A stretch of DNA of 64,000 nucleotides, taken from an uncultured Corynebacterium sp. GTDB taxonomy: Bacteria > Actinomycetota > Actinomycetes > Mycobacteriales > Mycobacteriaceae. Below the pieces are notes generated by a model that saw nothing but the letters and a program-made list of their open reading frames with translations, ran no database searches and had not been told where the DNA came from. Location of the stretch: assembly GCF_946221935.1 (NCBI RefSeq), contig NZ_CAMIGN010000002.1, positions 117,536-181,535 on the forward strand, written 5' to 3'. Shown here one piece after another: positions 36,624 through 45,577 of the stretch. Each line of letters starts with the position of its first letter. The first letter of the stretch is position 1. A program made the translations under genes and the position numbers.

Positions 36624-37985
36624 GTGGACTTTACGGTCTTTGACCTGCTGATGGATGTCGGCATGATTTCGGTGCTACTGATTATCGGCACGTTTATGAG
36701 GCGTCACTTCGAATGGTTCCGCAACCTGCTGATTCCCGCGCCGATTACTGCGGGTCTGCTGGCTCTGATTTTCGGCCCCGAGGTGCTGGGATGGTTGCCG
36801 TTCTCGGGAGCCCTCGGCGATTATTCCACACTATTAATTGCCGTGGTGTTCGCCTCGATGCCGTACAGTATGTCCTTCGCGTCGAACGATGCGTCGAAAG
36901 CGAAGAACATGTGGGGCTTTTCCACCTCTATGTTCCTCGGTCAGTGGGGCCTATTCATCCTGCTAGGCATCTTCATCTTCGGTCCGCTCTTCGACACCCC
37001 GGAGTGGTTCGGCATGATGCTGCCCGTCGGCTTCGTAGGTGGATTCGGAACTGCTGCGGCCGTCGGTGGCGCGTTTGGGGATCATGGTGCGGACGCCGCC
37101 ATGTCCTTGGGCTTTACCTCCGCCACCGTCGGCACACTGGCCGCCATCATTGGTGGAATCATCTTCGCGAACTGGGGCATCCGAACAGGTCGCACATCCA
37201 CGTTGCCGGAGAAACTGCCATGGGAACTGCGTTCGGGTCACATTGAAGACGAGGAAAAACAGCCCTCGATCGGCCGAGCCACCACAAACCCATCCTCGAT
37301 CGAGCCGCTCGCCCTGCATGCGGGCTTCATTGCAGTGACCGTCATGTTTGCCTACATCGGTCAGCAGATCATCGGGCACTTCTTCCCGGATGTTTCCGTA
37401 CCGCTGTTTGCCCTGGCCTTCGTGGTCGGTATCGGAGGCAAGGTCTTCCTGCATGTGATTCGACGCCCGAAGTACCTGGACCAGCAAACCGTGAAGTCCA
37501 TTTCCGGAGCGTCGACGGACTTTATGATCGCCTTCGGCATTGCCTCAATTAAGCCGGACGCGGTGGCTAACTACCTAGTGCCCCTGCTGATTCTGTTCGC
37601 GCTGGGCATTGCCTACTGCTGCCTGTTCTTCTTCGTTTTCGCTCCACTGTTCTTTGGCGATCAGTGGCTAGAACGCGGCATCTTTGGTTGGGGTTGGGCA
37701 ACCGCGGCAGTGGCTACAGGTATTGCACTGCTAAAGATCGTGGACCCGGATCTGAAGTCCGGCACCATGAACGAATATGGCATTGCCTACGTGGGCTTCG
37801 CTCCCTTCGAAATCGGCATGAATATTGTGGCGCCCATAGCCGTGATAGCCGGACTCGCTTGGGGTATTGGGGGGATTGCGACGGTGGCAGCGATTGCGAT
37901 CATCGGATTTGCGGCGGTGCGAGGTTGGTTCCCGGAAAGAACAGGAAGGCGTCCCGGCAAAACTGCCGCGGTGGCACAAGAGTAA
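36624..37985 (+). CDS. Sodium:glutamate symporter-like membrane protein (GltS/ESS family)
   Basis: 453 residues starting at GTG 36624 behind GAGGAG. About 12 membrane segments. The repeated family signature appears as LLIPAPITAGLLALIFGPEVLG, and Gly-rich re-entrant motifs as GFVGGFGTAAAVGGAF and GMNIVAPIAVIAG. GltS members take up glutamate with Na+; this protein is a distant member with a ~25-residue polar loop (LRSGHIEDEEKQPS), so the substrate is uncertain. Confidence 0.8.
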   Translation: MDFTVFDLLMDVGMISVLLIIGTFMRRHFEWFRNLLIPAPITAGLLALIFGPEVLGWLPFSGALGDYSTLLIAVVFASMPYSMSFASNDASKAKNMWGFSTSMFLGQWGLFILLGIFIFGPLFDTPEWFGMMLPVGFVGGFGTAAAVGGAFGDHGADAAMSLGFTSATVGTLAAIIGGIIFANWGIRTGRTSTLPEKLPWELRSGHIEDEEKQPSIGRATTNPSSIEPLALHAGFIAVTVMFAYIGQQIIGHFFPDVSVPLFALAFVVGIGGKVFLHVIRRPKYLDQQTVKSISGASTDFMIAFGIASIKPDAVANYLVPLLILFALGIAYCCLFFFVFAPLFFGDQWLERGIFGWGWATAAVATGIALLKIVDPDLKSGTMNEYGIAYVGFAPFEIGMNIVAPIAVIAGLAWGIGGIATVAAIAIIGFAAVRGWFPERTGRRPGKTAAVAQE

Positions 37986-38064
37986 GGCGCATAAACAATA
38001 GGGCACCGGAGTAACGGAGCGCCACTGTAGCCACACGTATGCAGCATCGGCGTACGCGGGGTTC

Positions 38065-38070
38065 TAGACT
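38065..38070 (+). promoter_or_regulatory. -10 element TAGACT of a leaderless rhodanese-like gene
   Basis: TAGACT lies 8 bases before ATG 38079 and no ribosome site is seen. The same element with the same spacing precedes the EIIA-like gene at 38978. The spacing puts the transcript start at the A of ATG. Confidence 0.55.
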
Positions 38071-38078
38071 TGGCAACT

Positions 38079-38966
38079 ATGAGCAACCCTATTGCCCAAC
38101 AGCTGCCCGCTAGCCCCTTCGTCACCGGCGAGGAAATGCTAGAAGCATTCAAACGGGGTGAGCGTATGACCGTGATCGACTCGCACTGGGCGCGCACCGA
38201 AAACAGCGCCTGGGAGGCCTATGTAGGCCAGCACATTCCCGGCGCCATGTTCTGTAACCCCCTGGTGCACCTGGCCTCCATCCCTGCCCGCCATGTCGGA
38301 CGTAACCCTTTGCCCGCCCCCGAGGAGCTGCAGAAGAGCTTTAACGATTGGGGTATTACGGATGGTCGCCCTGTATACATTTATGACGCCGGTGCCAACC
38401 TCTATGCAGCTCGCGCCTGGTTCGTTTTCCGTTGGGCAGGTGTGCAGAACGTCCGCATCCTCGACGGCGGCACAGGCGCGTGGGAGGCGGCGGGCGGAGA
38501 CGTCGCAGGCGGAATCGGTGCATTGCGCGGCCGCGGTACCACTGAGGTTCGTGCGGGTAGCATGCCCACCCTTGAACTCGACGAGGTGAATGAGTGGCGC
38601 GAGAATCACATCCTGGTGGATGCGCGCGAGAATTCTCGCTTCACTGGCAAGAAGGAACGCTTCGACCACCAGGCCGGTCGCATTCCGGGAGCCATCAACA
38701 TTCCGGTTAAGGAACTATTCCAGAACCGTAGCGAGCGCGACAGCAGCGCCAGCGGCAAGGTGCGATCCCCGGAGGAGATCCGGCAGATCCTTGCCAACCA
38801 TGGTGTGACCAGTGGTGAGGACGTGTGTGTTTACTCCGGATCCGGGCTGCACTCCTCGCTGTTTATTGCCGCAATGGAGTACGCGGGACTGCCAGGGGCC
38901 AAAAACTTCGTAGGAGGTTGGTCTCAATGGTCCGCTTCCTCCTCGCGACCCATCGCACGCGGTTAG
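38079..38966 (+). CDS. Thiosulfate sulfurtransferase-like protein (tandem rhodanese), catalytic Cys replaced
   Basis: 295 residues in two rhodanese domains (about 15-145 and 165-290), like SseA. The domain linker and landmarks are present: HIPGAMFCNPLVHLAS, VYIYDAGANLYAARAWFVFRW, LVDARENSRFTGKKE, and the CH2B-like HQAGRIPGAINIP. The active-site loop of domain 2, normally Y-C-G-S-G, reads Y-S-G-S-G with Ser at residue 253; the nearest Cys is residue 250 in the preceding strand. Persulfide chemistry is therefore unlikely in the usual form. Start ATG 38079 fits a leaderless promoter. It precedes the EIIA-like gene by 11 bases. Confidence 0.85.
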   Translation: MSNPIAQQLPASPFVTGEEMLEAFKRGERMTVIDSHWARTENSAWEAYVGQHIPGAMFCNPLVHLASIPARHVGRNPLPAPEELQKSFNDWGITDGRPVYIYDAGANLYAARAWFVFRWAGVQNVRILDGGTGAWEAAGGDVAGGIGALRGRGTTEVRAGSMPTLELDEVNEWRENHILVDARENSRFTGKKERFDHQAGRIPGAINIPVKELFQNRSERDSSASGKVRSPEEIRQILANHGVTSGEDVCVYSGSGLHSSLFIAAMEYAGLPGAKNFVGGWSQWSASSSRPIARG

Positions 38967-38969
38967 ACT
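38964..38969 (+). promoter_or_regulatory. -10 element TAGACT of a leaderless EIIA-like gene
   Basis: TAGACT is 8 bases before ATG 38978 and overlaps the stop codon (TAG) of the rhodanese-like gene. A GGAGG lies only 2 bases from the ATG, too close to work as a normal ribosome site. Confidence 0.5.
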
Positions 38970-38977
38970 CTGGAGGT

Positions 38978-39565
38978 ATGGATCCCCGTTTCGCACAGGA
39001 TCCCCGTAGGCCCGGCCTGCAACAGGAGCTGCCAGTTCAGTATCCCGTTGTGACCCCGCTGGCGGGGACTGCCGTTAGCCTCAATTCCGTTCCCGACCCC
39101 GTGCTGGCCACTGGCACCATCGGCGCAGGTATAGCCGTAATCCCCGACGCAGGCGTGGAGGTTGTACAAGCGCTCGCACCCATTGGCGGAATGATGAAGC
39201 GCGTGGCGCCGAACATGTATGTCATTCAAGCCCAGTCATTGCCAGCCACCCTCCGCCCGGATTCTGGTACCCATGCCGTAGACGGCCGCCATGCGGAAAT
39301 GCTGGCCGACCAGCCATGCATCTTTATGCAGCTCGGCGTGGATACCGGTCGCCTTGGTGGGCAAGGCTTCGACGTACATGTCCAGGAAGGCGACATAGTA
39401 CGACAGGGAACACCCCTATGCACTTACACTCCCCGGGAGCTGGGCCGGATGGGATTCGACCCGGTAGTGATGGTGTTGGGGCTGCAGATGGGGGCGTCGG
39501 AAATAAAGATAGACGTGATGTCGGGCGAGCCCGTGATGGGCGGCGACAACCTGTTTTGGGTGTAG
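38978..39565 (+). CDS. PTS EIIA(Glc)-like protein lacking the phosphoacceptor His
   Basis: 195 residues. The frame is open from 38825 but the ATG at 38978 follows a TAGACT promoter. The second half follows the EIIA-glucose fold: GTIGAGIAVIPDAGVEVVQALAP, GTHAVDG (the supporting His), then FMQLGVDTGRLGGQGFDVHV, GDIVRQGTPLCTY, and a final MGGDNLFWV. In normal EIIA the segment is (V/I)H(F/I)GIDT and that His carries the phosphate; here it is Gln118. So it cannot relay phosphate in the known way and may be a sensor or a decayed subunit. No PTS EIIB/EIIC gene is near. Confidence 0.75.
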   Translation: MDPRFAQDPRRPGLQQELPVQYPVVTPLAGTAVSLNSVPDPVLATGTIGAGIAVIPDAGVEVVQALAPIGGMMKRVAPNMYVIQAQSLPATLRPDSGTHAVDGRHAEMLADQPCIFMQLGVDTGRLGGQGFDVHVQEGDIVRQGTPLCTYTPRELGRMGFDPVVMVLGLQMGASEIKIDVMSGEPVMGGDNLFWV

Positions 39566-39580
39566 GGGTGTCCGCGGGCG

Positions 39581-40039
39581 ATGGTACGTAAATTTCTGAG
39601 CATGGTCGCGACGCTGGGGATGCTCCTGGCGCTGTCCGGTGCGGTGGATATCTTTACTCCGCAACAGGTTCAGAAGATCGCCGGTGTTTTCTTTGTTGTG
39701 CTGATTGGGGTGCAGGTATGGCCGCTTCTGGCCACCATGCGCAATAGCTACGGGCACCGACGGCACCCTGTGAATCGCTTATACATTGTGCTGGCGACCG
39801 TCGGGCTGATCGGAACGCTGCTGCTGATGTTCGTCTTCTATCTCCACTCGACCATTTGGTTGATCACGTTGGCCGGGGCGCTGATGATCACGGGAATTGT
39901 GGGAGCGGGCATTTTGGCGTTGTTCGCCGCACCCTGGGATGACTGGTCTACTCGTCGTGGTCGCGATTTCGACGATGAGTTCTTTGGCTGGGAGGAGGAG
40001 CCGGTCGAGGACGTCTGGGACACCAGCTTTAGAACCTAG
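39581..40039 (+). CDS. Hypothetical membrane protein
   Basis: 152 residues with four hydrophobic segments (about residues 8-25, 32-52, 68-88 and 93-115), then an acidic cytoplasmic tail (DDEFFGWEEEPVEDVWD). It begins at ATG 39581, 15 bases after the EIIA-like gene, and may be co-transcribed. No family recognised. Confidence 0.7.
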   Translation: MVRKFLSMVATLGMLLALSGAVDIFTPQQVQKIAGVFFVVLIGVQVWPLLATMRNSYGHRRHPVNRLYIVLATVGLIGTLLLMFVFYLHSTIWLITLAGALMITGIVGAGILALFAAPWDDWSTRRGRDFDDEFFGWEEEPVEDVWDTSFRT

Positions 40040-40054
40040 CGCAGCTTAGAAGCC

Positions 40055-40948
40055 TTAGAGCCCGTGCTTGCGATTAATGAGCCAATGCATAGCCGCTGTC
40101 GGCAGCACGCGGGAAAGGGGGAAAACTACCGGCGCCATCGACCCCGTCGCATACAGCGGCTGAGGGCGAGGCGTGGTGATGGGCTTGAGAATTTCCATGG
40201 CCACGCGCTCCGCCGAAATGCCATTGGCTTCGTTGTTATCCAGGTTCTTTAGCATGGTGGAGAACTCGGCACCGAAGGGGCCATTGAGATCCACGTACTT
40301 GGTGCGCCGCGTGGAAAGCCCCGTGTTGATCGACCCGGGCTCGACCACGGAAATGCCCACGCCAAATGGCCTGACTTCGCGCCGGGCGGCGAAAGCAAAG
40401 CCTTTGATGGCGGCTTTCGACGCGACATAGCTGCTGCGGTAGGCCAATGGAAATGAGCCCAGCATCGAGCCGACCATCACGATGCGCCCTGCTCCGTTAC
40501 GTCGCATTTCCGGCAGGATTTTCTGGGTGACGCCCACTTGTCCCAGCACGTTGATCTCAAATAAACGGTGCAGGGCGTCATAGGGGAGCTCTTCAAAGGG
40601 GCCGGATTGGCTTTCGCCAGCGTTGTTGACGAGCACAGTGGGTGGGCCGTAGCTCAGGGCAGAAGAGGTGAACTCGTCGATGCTGGCAGGGTCAGCCAGG
40701 TCGAGGGGGAGGTAATCGACCCCATCGACAGGGTCAGTGATGGTGTCGGGGTTTCGACTGGTACCGATGATGTGGGTTGGGGCGTAAGTGGTCGTGGAGG
40801 TTGTGGCAGCTCTGGATTTAAGCTCTGCGAGGGCGGCGACGGTGGCACGTCCAATGCCCGAGGAAGCGCCAGTGACGATTGCGACTCCGCCGTTAACGGC
40901 GGGAAGAGCGTGGGGGAGGAAGCTAGAAAGTTTTGCCATGCGTAACAT
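40055..40948 (-). CDS. Short-chain dehydrogenase/reductase
   Basis: 297 residues (ATG 40948; ATG 40939 also possible). NAD(P)-binding TGASSGIG near residue 26, the NNAG strand motif (VLVNNAGESQSGPF), catalytic Ser in VGSMLGSFPLAYRS and YVASK with Tyr and Lys. The Tyr-x-x-x-Lys, Ser and PGSINT segments are intact, so it is probably active. A long Thr/Ala/Ser insert follows the first helix. Substrate unknown. Divergent from the glycine riboswitch. Confidence 0.85.
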   Translation of the reverse strand: MLRMAKLSSFLPHALPAVNGGVAIVTGASSGIGRATVAALAELKSRAATTSTTTYAPTHIIGTSRNPDTITDPVDGVDYLPLDLADPASIDEFTSSALSYGPPTVLVNNAGESQSGPFEELPYDALHRLFEINVLGQVGVTQKILPEMRRNGAGRIVMVGSMLGSFPLAYRSSYVASKAAIKGFAFAARREVRPFGVGISVVEPGSINTGLSTRRTKYVDLNGPFGAEFSTMLKNLDNNEANGISAERVAMEILKPITTPRPQPLYATGSMAPVVFPLSRVLPTAAMHWLINRKHGL

Positions 40949-41071
40949 TTTGGCGGCTCAAGCGGGGGTACGGAGCCAGAATGAGATTTTCCCCATTGCT
41001 GGGATTCTTTAGTGATCCGATCCACGCCCGCTATGATGTGGGGGAAAACTGCATATGTTTTTGCCGCTTTT

Positions 41072-41290
41072 AGCTGTGGTGGGAGAGGCTCGGCGCTTGA
41101 ACCGCGTCGGCCGCCGACGGAGCAATTCCTCCCCGGGACACTCTCAGGCCCCAAGAACCGTCGCAGTGAGGCAACTCTGGAAAGACCTGCGCGCAGTCGT
41201 GTGCACGCGGGCGCCGAAGGAGAAAAGCCGGGTTGCCCGGGTGAAGCTCTCAGGTACAAGCGACAGAGTGGGGAGGGCTCCTTTTTACGA
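41072..41290 (+). ncRNA. Tandem glycine riboswitch upstream of gcvP
   Basis: The leader before gcvP has the conserved blocks of two glycine aptamers. First: GGGAGAGGC (41081-41089), CTCTCAGG (41141-41148) and CTCTGGA (41175-41181). Second: GCGCCGAAGGAG (41211-41222), CTCTCAGG (41247-41254) and GACAGAG (41262-41268). A GGAG/CTCC element with a T5 run (to 41286) follows and may be part of the switch. Glycine binding normally turns the cleavage genes on. The gcvP frame happens to stay open through this RNA, so automated calls may start the protein ~100 codons too early. Confidence 0.9.
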
Positions 41291-41326
41291 CCGTGCACTT
41301 ACGACCGGAAAGTCCCTGAAAAAGCA

Positions 41327-44266
41327 ATGTCTACTGCTACTCGCCGTAACTCTGCCCCCTTCGTTCAGCGTCATATCGGCCCGAACCAGGCTGATACCAA
41401 GGAGATCCTGGACTACCTGGGCTATGAATCCACCGCCGCGCTGGCCGATGATGCCCTGCCGAAGTCTATCCGCCAGGCCGGCCCGATCGGTCTGCCGGAG
41501 CCCTTGGACGAGACTGATACCCTCGCCGCCCTGCGTGCATTCGCCGATAAGAACGTGCAGAAGCAGCAGCTGATCGGAAATGGCTACTACGACACAATCA
41601 CCCCGGCCGTTATCCGCCGCAACGTGGTGGAGAACCCGGGCTGGTACACCGCCTACACCCCGTACCAGCCGGAGATTTCCCAGGGTCGCCTGGAAGCTCT
41701 GCTGAACTTCCAAACGATGGTGCAGGATCTGACCGGCCTGCCGGTCGCCGGTGCCTCCCTGCTGGATGAAGCCACTGCCGTGGCTGAGGCCGTGCAGTTG
41801 ATGGCACGCGGCAACGCAAAGGCCTTTAAGAAGGGCGGCGTGGTGCTGCTGGACTCTGCCCTGCACCAGCAGTCCATCACCGTCACCCTGGCTCGTGCCG
41901 AGGCTGCGGGCATTCCGGTGGAGGTAGCAGATCTGGCTGATGATGTCTCTTTCGAGGATTACGAAAACCTCGTAGGCGTCGTACTCTCTAACCCCGGCTC
42001 CACGGGGCGCGTGCGCGACTTGTCCGGTGTGATTGGTGCAGCAAAGGCCGCCGGGGCCTTGGTAACGGTCGCCTGCGACCTACTGGCTCAGGTACTGCTT
42101 TCCACTCCTGGCTCCCAGGGTGCAGATATCGCCGTCGGTTCGGCTCAGCGTTTCGGCGTGCCGCTGTTCTTCGGTGGCCCCCACGCAGGCTTCATCTCCT
42201 GCACCGAGAACCTGCAGCGCAAGCTGCCGGGCCGCATTGTGGGTGTATCCGTGGACGCTGAGGGCACCCCGGCTTATCGTCTAGCTCTGCAAACCCGCGA
42301 GCAGCACATTCGCCGTGATAAGGCCACCAGTAACATCTGTACCGCCCAGGCTCTGCTGGCTGTCGTCGCCGGTTTCTACGCGGTCTGGCACGGCCCGGCT
42401 GGCTTGCGCGCAATCGCGGAGGGCATCCACGCTCGTGCGACCGCCCTGGCACTTGGCCTGTCCGAGGCTGGCCTGACCTTGGCGCACGATACCTTCTTTG
42501 ACACTGTCACCGTTGATGTGTCTGGTTCCTCTCTGGGCGACGCCCCCACGGCTCTGCGCGCCGCAGCAGAGGCAGGCTACAACCTGCGCCAGGTCAATGA
42601 TTCCTTTGTCGGCATCTCGGTGGGCGAGTCCACCACGGATGAGGACATTGCCAAGCTGATCGAGGTGCTGGGTTCCCGCACCGGCGACGTCACCTCCGCG
42701 GGCTTCGACGTTACCGCCGGGCCACTGGGGCAGGCCGGCGTGCTGCGCGCGGCTGACGAGGAGATCCTGACCCACCCGATTTTCACCTCCATTGACTCCG
42801 AGACTCAGATGATGCGCTACATGCGCAAGCTAGCCGATCGCGACCTGGCGCTGGATCGCACCATGATCCCGCTGGGCTCTTGCACCATGAAGCTGAACGC
42901 AGCGGTCTCGATGGAGCCCATCACCTGGCCGGGCTTTGCGGGCATTCACCCGCAGGTTCCGACGGAGCAGGCACAGGGCTGGATTGAGCTGATCGAGGAT
43001 CTGGAAGAGCGCTTGGCGAAGATCACTGGTTACGCCAAGGTTTCCGTTCAGCCTAACGCGGGCTCCCAGGGTGAGTTCGCAGGTCTGCTGGCTATCCACC
43101 GCTACCACCAGTCCCGTGGCGACGACCAGCGTGACATTGTGTTGATCCCGGCTTCCGCACACGGCACGAACGCCGCCTCCGCAGCCCTAGCGGGCCTGAA
43201 GGTGGTTGCTGTGAAGAACGCCGAGGACGGCTCTATCGACGTCCCGGATCTGGAGGCCAAGCTGGAGAAGTATGGCGAGCAGACCGCCGCCATCATGCTG
43301 ACCTACCCCTCCACCCACGGTGTGTTCGAGGAGCAGGTGCGCGACGTGTGCCAGAAGGTCCACGAAGCTGGCGGCCAGGTGTACGTCGATGGTGCCAACT
43401 TGAACGCCCTAGTGGGTCTGGCCCAGCCGGGCGAGTTCGGCGGCGACGTATCCCACCTGAACCTGCACAAGACCTTCACCATCCCGCACGGCGGCGGTGG
43501 CCCGGGCGTTGGCCCGGTCTGTGTAGCGGAGCACCTGATTCCGTTCCTGCCCGCCGATCCGAACGCCGACGTCGTGGACGGGGATGCCGCCCTGCAAACC
43601 GGTCAGCCGGTTTCGGGTGCCCTGTACGGTTCCGCAGGCGTGCTGCCGATCACCTGGTCCTACATTGCTCTGATGGGTGACGAGGGACTGACCGAGGCTT
43701 CCCGCATGGCGCTGGTCAACGCTAACTACGTTTCCCGAAAGCTGGAGGAGTACTACCCGACGCTGTACAAGGGCGATACCGGCCTGGTCGCCCACGAATG
43801 CATCCTGGACTTGCGCGAGCTGACGAAGGCCTCCGGCATTACCGCGGAGGATGTCTCCAAGCGTCTGATGGACTTCGGATTCCACGCACCGACCTTGGCC
43901 TTCCCCGTGGCCGGCACCCTGATGGTGGAGCCCACCGAGTCGGAGGATAAGGAGGAGCTGGACCGCTTCATCGAGGCCATGGTCACCATTTACGACGAGA
44001 TCCAGGAGATCATCGACGGAAAGGTGACCGCCGAGCAGTCCGTTCTGCGCCATGCGCCGTTTACCGCTTATTCTGTTGTGCGGGACGACTTCGAGGAAGC
44101 TGTATCCGGTGGACACTTCAGCCGCGCTAAGGCCGCATACCCAGTGGCCAGCCTGCGGCACACCAAGTACTTCACGCCCGTGCGTCGTATCGACAATGCT
44201 TATGGCGACCGCAATCTCGTGTGCACCTGCCCGCCCTTGGAAGACTTCGCAATTAACGAAGACTAA
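41327..44266 (+). CDS. gcvP: Glycine dehydrogenase (decarboxylating), P-protein
   Basis: 979-residue PLP enzyme that decarboxylates glycine and passes the aminomethyl group to the lipoyl arm of GcvH. I place the start at ATG 41327 (MSTATRRNSAPFVQRHIGPN), which matches the family N-terminus (FxxRHIGP); the open frame back to 41012 is the riboswitch. The single chain contains both halves of the homodimeric P-protein. The PLP Lys is in HLNLHKTFTIPHGGGGPG, and the N-terminal half has NPGWYTAYTPYQPEISQGRLE. First gene of gcvP-gcvT-gcvH under the glycine riboswitch. Confidence 0.98.
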   Translation: MSTATRRNSAPFVQRHIGPNQADTKEILDYLGYESTAALADDALPKSIRQAGPIGLPEPLDETDTLAALRAFADKNVQKQQLIGNGYYDTITPAVIRRNVVENPGWYTAYTPYQPEISQGRLEALLNFQTMVQDLTGLPVAGASLLDEATAVAEAVQLMARGNAKAFKKGGVVLLDSALHQQSITVTLARAEAAGIPVEVADLADDVSFEDYENLVGVVLSNPGSTGRVRDLSGVIGAAKAAGALVTVACDLLAQVLLSTPGSQGADIAVGSAQRFGVPLFFGGPHAGFISCTENLQRKLPGRIVGVSVDAEGTPAYRLALQTREQHIRRDKATSNICTAQALLAVVAGFYAVWHGPAGLRAIAEGIHARATALALGLSEAGLTLAHDTFFDTVTVDVSGSSLGDAPTALRAAAEAGYNLRQVNDSFVGISVGESTTDEDIAKLIEVLGSRTGDVTSAGFDVTAGPLGQAGVLRAADEEILTHPIFTSIDSETQMMRYMRKLADRDLALDRTMIPLGSCTMKLNAAVSMEPITWPGFAGIHPQVPTEQAQGWIELIEDLEERLAKITGYAKVSVQPNAGSQGEFAGLLAIHRYHQSRGDDQRDIVLIPASAHGTNAASAALAGLKVVAVKNAEDGSIDVPDLEAKLEKYGEQTAAIMLTYPSTHGVFEEQVRDVCQKVHEAGGQVYVDGANLNALVGLAQPGEFGGDVSHLNLHKTFTIPHGGGGPGVGPVCVAEHLIPFLPADPNADVVDGDAALQTGQPVSGALYGSAGVLPITWSYIALMGDEGLTEASRMALVNANYVSRKLEEYYPTLYKGDTGLVAHECILDLRELTKASGITAEDVSKRLMDFGFHAPTLAFPVAGTLMVEPTESEDKEELDRFIEAMVTIYDEIQEIIDGKVTAEQSVLRHAPFTAYSVVRDDFEEAVSGGHFSRAKAAYPVASLRHTKYFTPVRRIDNAYGDRNLVCTCPPLEDFAINED

Positions 44267-44319
44267 GGATCGTTGGGGCCTAGGGGCGTCATAAAAAACG
44301 AGAAGAAGGAGAATAAGAT

Positions 44320-45489
44320 ATGACCGAACTAAAGAAGACAGCGCTGTACCAAGTACACAAGAAGCTGGACGCTCGCTTCACCGATTTCGGCGGTTGGGAT
44401 ATGCCGCTGAAGTACAGTAGCGAACTTGATGAGCACCACGCAGTGCGTAAGTCCGTGGGCGTATTCGATCTTTCCCACATGGGCGAGGTACGCGTGACTG
44501 GACCGCAGGCGGCGGAGTACCTGGATCACGCGCTAATCTCCAAGCTGTCCGCGGTGAAGATCGGCAAGGCGAAGTACTCGATGATCTGCACCGAATCCGG
44601 TGGCATTATCGACGATCTGATTACCTACCGCCTGGGGGATAATGAGTTCCTGATCGTGCCGAATGCAGGCAATGTGGATAACGTAGTTTCCGCACTTCAG
44701 AGCCGTACCGAAGGTTTCGATGTAGAGGTTGAAAACGAGTCGGAGAAGACCTCTATGGTCGCCGTACAGGGGCCGAAGGCCGCGCAGGCGATGCTGGAAA
44801 TCGTAGACAACGTGGTAGAGGCTCCTGAAGCATCCGGTGCGGGCGAGACCGTGGCAGAGGCCATCGAGGGGCTGGGCTACTACGCGGCATTCCAGGGGAT
44901 TGCCGCAGGCCAGCCGGTACTGGTTGCGCGCACTGGCTACACAGGCGAGGACGGCTTTGAGCTGATCGTGGACAACGATGGCGCGGAGGCTGTGTGGACG
45001 AAGGCTATGGACGTGGCCGCGCAGCTGGGCGGCCTGCCATGCGGCCTGGCGTGCCGCGACACTCTGCGCTTGGAGGCGGGCATGCCTCTGTACGGCCACG
45101 AGCTGTCGCTGAAGCTGACGCCGGTTGATGCAGGTCTGGGTATTCTTGCTGCGACGAAGTCCAAGGATTCTTTCGTTGGTCGCGACGCCATCGTTTCCGC
45201 TAAGGACAAGGGCACCCAGCAGACCCTGATCGGTTTGGTGGGCGAAGGCCGCCGCGCTGCCCGCGAGGGATACGAGGTGTACGCAGCGGAAGGCGAGACC
45301 ACGATTGGTTCCGTGACCTCCGGCGCGCTGTCGCCGACGCTGGGACACCCGGTGGCTATGGCGTATGTCTCGAAGGCTGCTGTGAATTCCGGTGCGGCTG
45401 CCGAGGGTGCAACTGTTGAGGTAGATATTCGTGGTAAGCGCTTCGAATACAAGGTTGTGGCGCTGCCGTTCTACTCCCGGGAAAAGTAA
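44320..45489 (+). CDS. gcvT: Aminomethyltransferase, T-protein
   Basis: 389-residue tetrahydrofolate-dependent enzyme that releases ammonia and makes methylene-THF from the GcvH-bound intermediate. ATG 44320 follows GAAGGAG. Landmarks: FGGWDMPLKYSSELDEHHAVR, VGVFDLSHMGEV, GGIIDDLITYRLGDNEFLIV, ARTGYTGEDGFEL and CRDTLRLEAGMPLYGHEL with the catalytic Asp. It lies 53 bases after gcvP, long enough for its own ribosome site but without a visible terminator. Confidence 0.97.
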   Translation: MTELKKTALYQVHKKLDARFTDFGGWDMPLKYSSELDEHHAVRKSVGVFDLSHMGEVRVTGPQAAEYLDHALISKLSAVKIGKAKYSMICTESGGIIDDLITYRLGDNEFLIVPNAGNVDNVVSALQSRTEGFDVEVENESEKTSMVAVQGPKAAQAMLEIVDNVVEAPEASGAGETVAEAIEGLGYYAAFQGIAAGQPVLVARTGYTGEDGFELIVDNDGAEAVWTKAMDVAAQLGGLPCGLACRDTLRLEAGMPLYGHELSLKLTPVDAGLGILAATKSKDSFVGRDAIVSAKDKGTQQTLIGLVGEGRRAAREGYEVYAAEGETTIGSVTSGALSPTLGHPVAMAYVSKAAVNSGAAAEGATVEVDIRGKRFEYKVVALPFYSREK

Positions 45490-45577
45490 CGAAAAAGGGT
45501 TGTCTGTCCGCTGGTGTATGGTTTGGGCAGATAACCACAAATAACCGCAAAAGTTTGAAAAAGAGAGGCTAAAAACA

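Noticed and set aside
41012..41326. N-terminal extension of gcvP
   Set aside because: The extension is the glycine riboswitch; the known P-protein start motif begins at 41327.
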